From: Gossypium raimondii
Lineage: Eukaryota; Streptophyta; Magnoliopsida; Malvales; Malvaceae
Assembly (NCBI RefSeq): GCF_025698545.1
Contig: NC_068569.1
Span: 29,326,001 to 29,390,000 of the forward strand
Length of the DNA: 64,000 bases
Direction of reading: 5' to 3'
The translations under genes were made by a program, and so were the position numbers. Every line of letters begins with the position of its first letter. Position 1 is the first letter of the stretch. Shown here piece after piece: positions 36,701-47,400 of this stretch. The notes below the pieces were generated by a model. The model worked only from the letters and a program-made list of their open reading frames with translations. It was not told where the DNA came from and did no database searches.

Positions 36701-39700
36701 CTATTCTTCAATGGCGTTTCCTCCTTCATCCAACTGTTTTTCTTGTTCTTGTTGCTCTGAAATGCACAATAGTTGACACCGTTAAACCATATAGTATACA
36801 ACTATATATGAAAGCTAAAACAATGAAAAGACAAGTAAATACACACCAAGTTTCCTTTTTTATATTCTTTTCATACAGTACAATGCTCTTTAGCTCGCAA
36901 TAAATGTAAGCTATATTACTTGGACTTAGGTGTAAGTGGTGGACACACGTAAGCAACCGACACAGATGTGTTCAATTTTTTCTAAGGTTTTACTTGAACT
37001 TGGAAAGTCATATCCCATACCTATTTCCAATGTGTCCAACATAAGTGTCAGCTAATATATGTAACAAAAATAGTTTGATTTGCTTACCCATAAGTTTGAA
37101 AATAGCCTTCTGTGTACGCCTTTCAAGCTTATCGAGCTTCTTCTGCACATCCCTTCGAAGATCCCAGTTCGGTTTCTTGGGAGCAATGTTGACAAATGGA
37201 TCCTACACCAATCCACAATTAGAACAAGTAGAAAGAAAAGCAGTTTTCGATTAAATGTGATATTGAAGATAAACAAGCACCTCTTTTTCTTCAGATGCTG
37301 GAGGTGCTGCTGCAACAGGGTCTTCAAATTTCGGCAGCACTGGGGGAGCAACCTTTCCCTCCTGAAGCTGTTTATCATGAGGTACATAATTTCGAAACTT
37401 CATACTGGGGTTACTGCAGAACAAAAAAATACAAGCAAGGCATACATGTTAATGATCAAAATTATCAGTGAAATAACCACAGGCAAACATCCATCTAAAC
37501 AGACATTGTGTATTTGTAATATTTTCAAATCACTAAGCTAGAAAAAAGATCCCGCCTTTCTTAGAATCCAGGGGGTGAACCAAGGACTGTGCCCTGTTTG
37601 CAGAATTTCTCGTGGAGTGGAACGAATAGTAAGAAATAGGATCAGATTTATAACATCAAACCCCTCCAAAACCCCAACTTATTCAGTTTCTGCAAATTGA
37701 GAGCATAAGATGGAAAGGATAATTATCATAATATATTATCCTTTTCTTTTCATTTTTTTTTATGACAGGGAATATGGAAAGGTGAAAGGATAGGGAACCT
37801 TTCAATCCAATGGTTAGGTTGCACAACATTCTTACCCATAAGCTATAATACTCGGACTTAGATGTAAGTGTTGGATATAAGAATGTTTCTAACATAGGTA
37901 TGGTCAGATTTTTCTAAGTTTTTCCCTGTATTTGGAGGATTTTTGGAGGTCATATCTCCATATCCCACATCAAACACAAGTATAGGATATTGGTACTTCA
38001 AGAAAAATGAAGAGATAGAGTAACATAGCCCATAAGCAAAATGTTTTCTTTACTTTCAACCTTTTCATCCTTCCTACCATGCATGACTTGGAAAAGGGTA
38101 TAGCTGCAAAGGAAAGAACAAGTTATAGTCCCTCCATTCCTTCCCTATCCTTACCCGAACAAGCGCATCGCAATCTTTTTCAGATAATCCAAATAAATGA
38201 AACCTTGGCTTCTCCTGTCCCCACTTCCCTACTGTTCCTCCTTTACATCTGCTTTATTTTCCCTTCTAATTCTCAACATTAGGTTAGGGCTATTCTAGCA
38301 GGTTTGTATTGACTATTAAATTCAAGAAAGTAATTTTCATCAATTTTAACTTCATATTCATACCGACCATCCCTGCATTCTAAAACATCGATATTTCAAG
38401 AGAATGGAAATCTATTATGTATCAATTTCCATGCCCTAACACTATTTTAGCGCCAAATTGGGGGGAATGGGAATTGGCATGGCAAAGTCATGCTAGGTAT
38501 TCAAAAGACAAGTTATACACGTTAATTTTTGAAATTTTCAGTTCAAGGGAAGCAAATAGACAACCATTGAAATATAAATTCTGCGAGTCATTTTCGAAAA
38601 CCTAAAATTTATTTGGATCTATGTGAAGGTTGGAAATGGAAGAGAATCAAGGAAGAACAGTGCCCTTCTATTTCAAGAATGTTATTGGAAGGGAATGAAT
38701 AACAAGGGTTACCTGTCCCATTTAATACCTAAAAATCCCACATATGTCCAACTTACAAAAGTTGAGATTATTTGAAGGAATAGGATCATTGCCTTATTCA
38801 TTTATTCTCCTCTTGATGTAAATGACTGTGCTTGATTGCGAATGAAAGAAAAGTGGAAGGATAGGAAACTTTCTCCAAAGTTTGAGTTAAACAACCTCAT
38901 TCCTACTACCTTAGCATGGATGGTCACTGGATTAAAAATTCCACTAATCCACACAAATCCACATCCTACTTAACAAGCAAAGCCTCTTTATAAACAGACA
39001 AGATCACCGGTCTTTTCTACCAAAGGTCTACCTTACCTTCCTCTTTTCCAAATTATCCAAACAAAGGAAACCTTAGCCTCTTTGCTCTTCTAGTTCTCAA
39101 AAGGACACCTAAAACCAGCAAGCAGGTACTTAATATGGAAGTAATTTTTCACACCAAGTCCTATTTGGTGTTGTAAGCAAGTCAAGCAAGTGATCAATCA
39201 GAACCCCAGTATCTTAATACTTGAATTAAACAATTCTTAAGGCTCAAAGGTATATGACAATCCAACATAATCAAGCCGAATGAAGTGGAAAATTCTCTTA
39301 AGGCTCGAGTTTCTAACATAATGTTTCTACTCAGCTTGAGCCTTTTAAAACCCTAGGTACATCAGTTAATTATAATTATGATTCATGCTATTCCTATACC
39401 CTTGGTGCAAAACAGCCAGATTTTTACAAGACAAACAGAACCCCATCATGAACCCAACTATTAAAACATAATCCATAAAAAAAAAACAATGAAAAAAAAT
39501 TTCTGGGTTGGAAATTAAACAAAAGATGTAAACTTCTACGAGTCATTCGTATACCCATAGTGCAAAACAGCCAAATATCTTCAGAAGATAAACAAAACCC
39601 ATTGTTAAACCAATAATTAAAACATAATTCATCTTATTTTATGCTTAAAGAGAAGAACAGAAAATTATAAAAATAAATAAAAGATGTAAGCTTTTTAACT

Positions 39701-39855
39701 TACTTTTCTTCATTAGTATCATCCGTTTGATTCTCAGCAGCTTGAGAAGAATCTTCATCTGGGGCATTCAACAGCTCCTGAGCTGCTTTAAGAGCTTTAA
39801 GCCTCTCTCGACGTGACGCAGCTGCTTGCTCTATCGATTCCTCTTCGGTAGCCAT
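36701..39855 (-). CDS. cwf18 / CCDC12-family pre-mRNA splicing factor
   Basis: Four coding exons by my reading: 39855-39704, 37413-37281, 37202-37088 and 36756-36701. All have GT..AG borders and compatible phases, giving 151 aa. The N-terminus MATEEESIEQAAASRRERLK, followed by ALKAAQELL, is the charged helical start of the family. The conserved core reads MKFRNYVPHDKQLQ, then DPFVNIAPKKPNWDLRRDVQ, KKLDKLERRTQKAIFKLM. The C-terminus is Gln/Glu-rich (EQQEQEKQLDEGG). The yeast and human relatives are small spliceosome components associated with the NTC/Prp19 complex, so a nuclear splicing role is expected. The first intron is 2.3 kb and contains a full MITE copy with its target duplication. The length is close to the usual ~145 aa. 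Confidence 0.88.
36907..37060. repeat. copy of the gene-associated MITE (last intron of the cwf18 gene)
   Basis: It starts ctatattacttggacttagg and contains 'gacacagatgtgttcaattt' and 'catatcccatacctatttcc'. The left terminus resembles the CTATAATACTC end of the full copy. The right end is lost. Confidence 0.7.
37843..38028. mobile_element. full-length 186-bp MITE with 8-bp TSD CCCATAAG (type copy of the gene-associated family)
   Basis: The left end CTATAATACTC and the reverse complement of the right end, CTATGTTACTC, match at 9 of 11 positions. The perfect direct repeat CCCATAAG flanks it (37835-37842 and 38029-38036). The interior has 'ggacttagatgtaagtgttg', 'ccctgtatttggaggatttt' and tttcaagaaaaatgaagaga-like blocks. 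These recur in about 14 other places in this window, mostly inside introns. It has no coding capacity. An 8-bp duplication fits hAT-like transposition, although the terminal bases are not the usual CAGTG/CAGGG type. Confidence 0.85.
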
Positions 39856-40276
39856 ATCCGCTGGTTTGAGCTGAGGCGATTCAAGTCGAGTTGGGGTTTC
39901 TCTGTTTTAAATAGGATTTGCGTGATTTTAACTTCTGGCAAATTTTATTGGGCTTTTTTATACAAATCCGAATACTAAAACCCAGTGTTTGAATCTGAAT
40001 TTTCCTTTAGTTTAACATCTCCCAAGGTTTTTTTGTTTTGTTTTGAAATTGGATAAACTATACCCAACAGTCCTTAAACTTATTTAAAATTATATTTCAA
40101 TCATCAAACTTTCAAATCTTGCAAAATTATCACTAAAGTTATTAGATTGTTATAAAATGATCACCCAACCATTTTATGTGTCAATTGGTAACATGCATAT
40201 GATGTGGCACGATAAATATTTCACATATTTTCCACTTGTTTTGTCACATAATTATATTACATTTATTATAGAGATA
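39856..40276. promoter_or_regulatory. upstream region of the cwf18 gene
   Basis: The sequence just above the ATG (to about 39900) includes a likely short leader. Further out it is AT-rich and repeat-like ('ggataaactatacccaacag' at 40050). No defined motif is claimed. Confidence 0.35.
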
Positions 40277-40735
40277 GTATAATTTTGGTTTTTGAATTGG
40301 ATAATTAGGTCTACTTTGATATTTGTATTTTTTTTTTCACTTTGGGTACTTGAATTTGACAATTAGATCCATTTTGGTCCCTATATTTAAATTCCGTCAA
40401 GATTTGATAATGTAACTAATGTTTTTGGAACATGATTGGATTAATTGGCTAAATCGATTCAATCATGGTTTAGTAATTAGAACATTGCATGTGACACTCT
40501 AAAATTGCACTAAGCCATCATCCAGAAATTTATATAATTTTTTTTTTAATTTTCAAGTGATGATGTGTCACAATCTCATAGTGTCACATCATCAAATTTT
40601 ATATTTTTCAAGTTTAGGAACCAAATGAATTTAGTTGTTAAGTCGGTGTCAAAATAGATAAAAAATTATAAGTATCAAAGTGGACCTAATTGTCAAAATC
40701 AGAGCGAAAAATAATATAAATTGGTTATTGTATCT
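40277..40735. mobile_element. inverted-repeat element (about 460 bp)
   Basis: The left arm 'ggataattaggtctactttg' is matched inverted by the right arm 'caaagtggacctaattgtca'. An inner pair, 'atgatgtgtcacaatctcat' with agtgtcacatcatc, forms another palindrome. It is non-coding. Mutator-like or foldback origin is possible; no target duplication was confirmed. Confidence 0.6.
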
Positions 40736-43014
40736 TATTAATTTTTATTTTATTTATTTGTTAAAATATTTATATATTCATTTACCATTTCTTTTCAATT
40801 AGTTCATTGAAATAAAAGTCTTAACCTCATTAACCTTAACTTTTTTTTTAATGAGGAATATAAAGGTTCATTTGTATACAGAGTTTAGGAAGTGTTAAAT
40901 TGTGTTGATTAAGTTTAGTTTTATGGTTTATTGAAGAATCTGAGTGTTGCTTTAAGGGTAAATCTGTTGAATTTTGGGTTTTTTTTTTTACTTTCGATTG
41001 GTTCAACAAAGGCTTTGATATTTACACAATGATTTTAAGATTTTTAGAGTTTGAGTTTTGTTGATATTTTGGATTAATATATATGGAAATTTTTAGGGTT
41101 TGAGTTTTGTTGATATTTTGAATCAACGGATATAGAAGTTTAAGGAAAAGAACTGTAATCCAACATTCAAGAAGAAAAGCATTCATCTTCTTGAGATGTT
41201 TGTAAAATCTTATTATATAAGGTTAACGTGATATTTTAATTATAATTATATTACAGAGATATCTTTTTGAAGCATGGCTTATTAAAAAAAGCTCGCAAGG
41301 AACAGAGAAATGGGAACTCAAAAGAGTGCATAATTTCCAAAATATCTTGAAATTTCTGTTTATTCATTGACGTATGTGATTGATGGATTGTGTAGAAATG
41401 GGGATGCTCCTCTTCTCAGCTCTTGGATCAGAATTCTGGTCCAAAGTATCAACAAGTTTAAAATGATATTATTTTGTATTGTGAAATGATGTTGAATTTG
41501 TAGGTATATTTGTCTATTTTGATTTTTTTTTAAATTTCATTTACAATTGTCTAACTAAAACATGGTTCTATATCTGATATTTGTAATATATTGGATTATA
41601 ATTTTTATTCTTTTGTAGTTTGTAAATCCATTTTGATTTTGGATCTTTTAGGATTTTTCTATATATATATTTGTATATATGATATTTGAATAAACATGTG
41701 AAACTACGGATATGATCTGCTTTGCTATGAAGATTTTATTTGAGTTGTAAAATAATATAAAAATACACACGTGGTCTATGATTATTATTGTTGTTGTCAT
41801 GTAAAACATATGTTTATAGTGAAAAACAATAGCATATGACATGGTTGCTATCTGCTTAGTGGATACAAAACTATTACGTGGATCATTTTTGCCATGTGAA
41901 ATGTATTTTTCTTTAATTAAGACGCTTTATTTGAAGATAAAAAAGTTAGATCATTTTTACTATTGTAATTCATCATGATGGGTGTTGATGTAAGTCTCAA
42001 TAAGGAAACAGTTAAGAAAGAGAAGATGATTGTGTAAAAGAGGTCGATTTACCGTACAAGCAGAGAGCTGAAGAAGTACAAAAAAAGAAAAAAGGTTGTT
42101 GTGAACTCTAAGAAGGCTGAATGCTAATAGTAAGTGATCAAGGTTGCTGGTCAGGAAGAATTTTTTTTTTTTCATCGTATTGGATAGTATTTATAGGAGA
42201 TATCCCTTGTTTGGTAGTGGTGATGTGACAAAGTAGTTATCATCATGGAGCGGACATGAATGGTAGGACACATTCTGTTGTTTCATTTGAAGGAGTACGA
42301 GTTGTTATGTTCAGGTGAGCTCTATGATCCTTAAAAAAAAGTGTTCATATTGAAAAGCGAGTGGCTAAACCATAATAAGTAAGAAGCCTAATGAAAGGGG
42401 ATGTTCCCTCTATCAATAGGCCGTAATCTCACAACAGGTGGTTAATTTAAGAAATTAAACAATTAAGAATGGCTTGATTACTAGGAGGTGGAAAACCGTC
42501 TTCAAACGTTCACCTGATGCCTTTTGGAAGTGTCACGTGTCCAACCCAAGTGAGGATGAATACCGGATAACTTATAGGAATGATATTGCTTACTTCCATG
42601 TTAGCGTTTGAAATATGTGACAAGTTACATTTACCTGATCCACCGAATACCGGGAACTATTAGGAGGAAATCAACCAAACCATTAGGCTTTTAAGCGGTG
42701 ATGATGATGTTCTACTTATGGTGAATAGCATGCTGAGGGATCATTGCATCCACATTTATGTAGAGGAAAAACCTATATCCTAGAAACATACAAGCATGAA
42801 AATAGACATACAACCCTACAATAATCCTCAAATACATTAAAAAAATGAATAACCAATAAATATTGGATGCAATGTGTCTACCCACCTTTGGATCACAACA
42901 CAACTGTAGCCAACACTGTCCCGAACCCGAATAACTTACCTCAAGAAAACCTTTACAATGGTTTTTACCAAGACCGTAATTTACAGGTTTTAACGAAATT
43001 GAAACAACGGCTTC
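40736..43014. other. intergenic, no gene recognised
   Basis: AT-rich with a small local duplication (tttagagtttgagttttgtt near 41041-41060 and its partner tttagggtttgagttttgtt near 41091-41110). The part from 42190 to 42720 is less AT-rich, with many short open stretches, but no protein family was recognised. A degraded copy of the gene-associated MITE is at about 42775-42940. The kinase gene's 3' untranslated region should lie in the last few hundred bases. Confidence 0.4.
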
Positions 43015-45192
43015 TTAACAAGTTGTCACAATCTTTGGCCACATCAAACACCCTTTACCCCCAGGTATTAGATCCAACAGCCTTCTTCTTAAGCTCTCTG
43101 TTTTCGACAATTTAAAATTGGTGTTTAGATTTGAACACTTTAAATCCGATTGGGGCATCACCATTTCAGCTGATTCAACAATCCCATCCACCATTTCCAG
43201 AACTTCACTCATTTTGGGTCGCAATTTAGCTTGGCGTGTCAAGCATTTGTTGGCCACTGCTGCAAGTTTATGAGCCGACTTGAGCGAATACTTGCCATCA
43301 AGCCTAGGGTCAATGATCAACCTGAACTTTTTTATATTGGAGATGTGCGGTCGCACCCATTCCAAGAGCTTTTCCTCGCCTTTGGGACGGTTCCGATCCA
43401 ATGGACGCCTGCCAGTGATGAGTTCATAGAGGAAAACTCCATAGCTCCAAACATCACTTTTGATTGTAAGGCGTCCTGTTTGAATGTATTCAGGTGCTGC
43501 ATATCCAATGGTTCCTACAACCTGCTCATAATAGATCACAAATTTATACATTCCATGGTATTTAAAGTATTGCAACAACCATGCATACTAACAAAAGATT
43601 GCTCAGGGTGGACCGGCTCTTTCGAGAGAAGTCTTCGAAGTGTCGTCCGCTAGGTAACCGACCTCCCCAACAACTGAAGGTATTATCCCCCGAGGAGGGT
43701 TTTTGTCCCCAGCCTCTGTAGAGAGCACTTGTTAGGTGGTTGTACACTCACGTAGAGTCGAGGCGCCCCTCTCCATGAACCATACACAACTCTCCACAAA
43801 GGTTGGGGATAAAAACCCTCCTCGTGGGACAATACCTTTGCCTGTTGGGGATTCAGTCGGCTACCTAGCGGACAACATTTCGAAGACTTCTCCCGAAAGA
43901 GCTAACCTCCCCTCAAGAAATATCATCTGTAACAACTTTTTTTCAACCTCTTTCACGTATTTAGAGGATCATGTCCTTATAGTCATATCTACAATATAGC
44001 AATCTAAAACAACAAAATATATTTAAAAATAATTTATAGCTACTTTAAACCTACCGCAGTTGAGACGTGGCTTAATCCATCTGAAGGCCCTAATCTGGCC
44101 AACCCAAAGTCTGAAAGCTTAGCATTCCATTGTTCATCCAACAGTATATTTGAAGACTTGAAATCTCTGAAGATAATCTATTGCAATCATATCATAAAAT
44201 ACACTTCTTATACATACATATAATGTGTAAAAATATCAATTTACATCATATTACCCTAAAAGTACCTGAAAATCCATTTCTTCATGGAGGAAAGCTAAGC
44301 CTCGGGCGGCATCTCTGGCAATTTTCAACCTGGTTGCCCAAGAAAGAGTTGTTTGAAACCGAGCTGACAAATGATCCTGCACACTTCTGTTGGGCATATA
44401 TTCATATATCAGTAGTCTCTGTATTCCTCTTTCATCATCCTCAGCACAGTAACCCACTAATTTCACCAGATTTTGGTGTTCAACTACCCCTAAAACATTT
44501 ACTTCTGTCACCCATTCTTTGTGTCCCTATAAACAATAAGTCGAAACAATATACTCAGGCTCAGGTGTGAGATTTCAGATATGGATATGTGCCCGAGATT
44601 TATATGTTCAATTTTTACCAAGTTTTTTAGTGTATTCGGAAGTTTTTGGAGGATCATATCCTCATATTCATATCAGAACATAATTCAAACAATATGAGCA
44701 GCTAGAGAAATATAGAGTACTAGGTTAAAAGAAATCAAATTGTGAAGTTTCAGAAGTCATTTTTGTACCAACGATTTTTAAAAAATGCAGAAAGCTGACC
44801 TGAAACCCGCTTCTACTGAGCTGTTTAACAGCAATATCAATTTTCTTGTGGGAATCTTCAGAACTTCGGATTAGACCCCTATAAACAGCACCAAATCCAC
44901 CTTCACCAATCATCAGGGATCGGCTGAAGTTCTTTGTTGCAGTCTTCAACTCCAAGAATGTGAACTCTCTCAGATTACTTCGTCTTTGAGACATAACAGC
45001 AAACGAGTTCTTGGTTGTGGATGAACCTGAGCTAAAATCTGAGACATTCTGGGAATTTGACTCAGACCCAGATCTTCTCACATCGTTATCTGTTGACATG
45101 GAAACAGGAGAGGTGGAGGACTGAATTGAAATGGACTTCGTAGTTCTTGGTTCATCATTTTTCACTTTACTATTGAAATGAAAGCACTTCAT
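43015..45192 (-). CDS. receptor-like cytoplasmic kinase, PCRK1/PCRK2 type (RLCK-VII)
   Basis: Four coding exons by my reading: 45192-44800, 44526-44266, 44177-44055 and 43521-43015. All are in phase 0 and give 427 aa. The start MKCFHF has Cys3 in a context like that of membrane-anchored RLCKs. After a Ser-rich leader comes [20 protein letters not shown]. The kinase domain follows: glycine loop [12 protein letters not shown], lysine in [26 protein letters not shown], catalytic loop [13 protein letters not shown] (non-His, usual in this subfamily), [10 protein letters not shown], and [16 protein letters not shown]. The tail WPKIVTTC resembles the Arabidopsis PCRKs. In Arabidopsis these kinases act downstream of pattern-recognition receptors; a similar role is inferred. 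An intron in the 5' leader (about 45220-45762) is likely. Intron 3 carries a 320-bp foldback element. Confidence 0.93.
43599..43919. mobile_element. foldback element within kinase intron 3
   Basis: The left arm (about 43599-43735) and the right arm (about 43775-43919) are inverted copies. They share gagaagtcttcgaa, gtccgctaggta, ccgac, ccccaaca, 'cgaggagggtttttgtcccc' (arm 2: cgaggagggtttttatcccc) and tgtagagag/tgtggagag. The loop is about 40 bases. The element is GC-richer than its surroundings. It has no open frame of interest and no obvious target duplication. It could be a MITE or the source of a hairpin RNA. Confidence 0.8.
44550..44720. repeat. copy of the gene-associated MITE (intron 1 of the kinase gene)
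   Basis: It contains atactcaggctcaggtgtga, 'agatatggatatgtgcccga', agtgtattcggaagtttttg and an end like gagaaatatag. A further fragment at 43955-44000 ('cacgtatttagaggatcatg') abuts the foldback in intron 3. Confidence 0.7.
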
Positions 45193-45860
45193 TGCCGCAA
45201 AGAACCAAACAGCTTCACTGCATTTTAACAGGATCAACCAAAATTTATTTCAGATCAGATGAACTTCTTGGTGAAGCACATAAAGTAATCAATGCAAAAT
45301 TACAATTTCCAGGAAATATTCAGAACATGAGACAAAACATCACGATGAACTCAAACGACAGTAAAGCTTAAAAGTCAAACATGACAGCAAATTTCCAATG
45401 TTCTTTGTCTGCGTTTTATGTTTCCAGCAAAATTCAACCACCATGGCCTAAATCAAAAAAGAATTCATCTTTTACACGTAACAGTCAAAACCCATTTTCT
45501 AGAACAAGTAAATCTTGAAGAAAAAGATGTAAGCTCTTACATCTGCTACTATGAAATTGAACATGTTGAACTTCAAAAGACCAAAGAACAATCTAAACCA
45601 TTTTTGTCAGAAGGGAAACAAACCAACCTTTTACTAATGTTCTGCTTCAAACAACCAAAAAAATAAAATCAATAACAAAATGCTATAATTTACAGGTTAT
45701 GAAATTAAACAAATACCAAGAATGCCAAAAAGGTTAATTGAAAAGGGATTGTAGCTCACCAGCTAAGAACCCTCCAAAAAGAAAAGCTATAATAAAAACC
45801 AAATCAGATTATAGCATTATTCTGTGTAGGACTTCTAAAAGAGAGGAAAGTAAGTTATTT
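45193..45860 (-). promoter_or_regulatory. 5' leader of the kinase gene with probable intron
   Basis: On the minus strand, TTAGCTG followed by GTGAGC at about 45760 resembles a donor. AAAATGCAG followed by TGAAGC at about 45215 resembles an acceptor, about 20 bases before the ATG. Together they suggest a leader intron of about 540 bp. The 82-aa plus-strand frame at 45418-45666 lies within it and is not supported as a gene. Confidence 0.5.
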
Positions 45861-46218
45861 AGAAGGTGGAAGCCATTAAGGCATTAATATAGCTTAAAAG
45901 CCGTTGGCTTTAAATTGTTTATTACTTTATTTACACCATGAATTCAAAGTGAAAAGCCAAAAAGACAAACCATAAGTCAAAATTTATGAAATCTATTGTT
46001 GTGTAAGCATAAGCTGTTATGTTCTATCATTTTAATATGAGGAAAGTCAATGGATCATTGATTACAACTTTTATGATTGTTTTGAATTTCCATAATTAAT
46101 ATGATTGTTTTCTCATATCCATGTCCATCATCACATTCTAGCCACTTTTTATTGCTTTTGAAAGTTTTTAATTAATATAATTCAGTCATTTATTGCATGA
46201 ATTAATTGTTATATACAA

Positions 46219-47194
46219 GGTAAAAGTATTAGGATATCCAATGTATTTAGGATCATATTGTATTTTGATTCTTCTACTGAAAAATGAGTAAATTAATTTT
46301 ATACATTTCAAACGTATAAATTAAGCTTTTCGTTCAATTTTTTCTATTAATTGATGATTTGACACGTTAATTTAAATGATTAATTATTAATTTGTTCTCT
46401 GAACTATAGCTAAAATATCATTTTGATTTTTTAAAATTTTCTTAACAATAATTCTAAAAATTGAAAAAAAAGTTAAATCATTAAAATATATTTGATGATG
46501 TGGTAGTGGTATACCAATCAATAGTTGACATGTGTCAATTAATTTTATTTTTATTTTGTGTAATCTTCTATTTATTTGTTATTAAATTCTAGCCCAGTGA
46601 CATGTTCACACGTGGTAATATAATTTTTTAAAATAATTTAAAATCGTTAACTTTTTAAAAATAAAATAATTAAAATCTAAAAGTATTTTTCAATATTTTT
46701 AAAATCAGAAAATAAATTTCAAAACACCTCAATATTCTTCTTGACATACTCACAAATTTTAAATCAGAAAGGTGAAAGAATGTGAAAAGATTACCAATGA
46801 ATATTAAAAACCCAAATACTAGTTGAACAATGAAGAAGATGAAGCAATACGATGGGGTTTTTTTTCTCTTAATATTTCCAGATTTGTAAATTGAAATATT
46901 TTAATTTTTTTCAAGATTTAATTATTTTTAAAATGTACCTTTTATTTTAAATATTTTTCCCAGATTTGTAAAAATAAAATTTATTTTTAGAATTATTGTT
47001 AATAGAAATTTTAAGAAACTAAAATGATATTTTAGTTATATTTCAAGGACCGAATTAGTAATTAATCATTTAAATTAACATGACATGTCATCATTTAATG
47101 GATAAAATTTATGGAGGGCTAATTTGCATATTTCGATAAAAGGATCAAAATGTAATCCACCCCTAAGTACAGGGGTTTCCCTGGTACTTTTACC
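46219..47194. mobile_element. 976-bp long-TIR element (GGTAAAAGTA ends)
   Basis: The left arm begins GGTAAAAGTA and the right arm ends TACTTTTACC. Over about 220 bp the arms share inverted blocks such as taatttaaatgattaattat, aaaatatcattttgattttt (right-arm version aaaatatcattttagtttct) and aacaataattctaaaaat. No transposase is encoded. Long TIRs suggest a Mutator-like (MULE) origin. The flanks ttatataca and ttataaaga are only partly alike, so the target duplication is unproven. Confidence 0.75.
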
Positions 47195-47400
47195 TTATAA
47201 AGAATGTAATGTGGTGAAGTTCTGCTGGCAACATAAATAAATAATAGGGTTGAAAAAGAATGACAAAATAAAAAATTGATCGGAATTCGTATGGTTCAAT
47301 TTTGTTTCTATTAAATATAATTTAATTTTAATTTAAATAATAATGAACTTATTTCTGCTTTTAATTTAATTTTTTATTCATAAGTTAAAATAATGTTGTT

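Noticed and set aside
37080-37541. 153-aa plus-strand frame
   Set aside because: Antisense shadow of exons 2 and 3 of the cwf18 gene.
43231-43653. 140-aa plus-strand frame
   Set aside because: Antisense shadow of the kinase's last exon running into the foldback.
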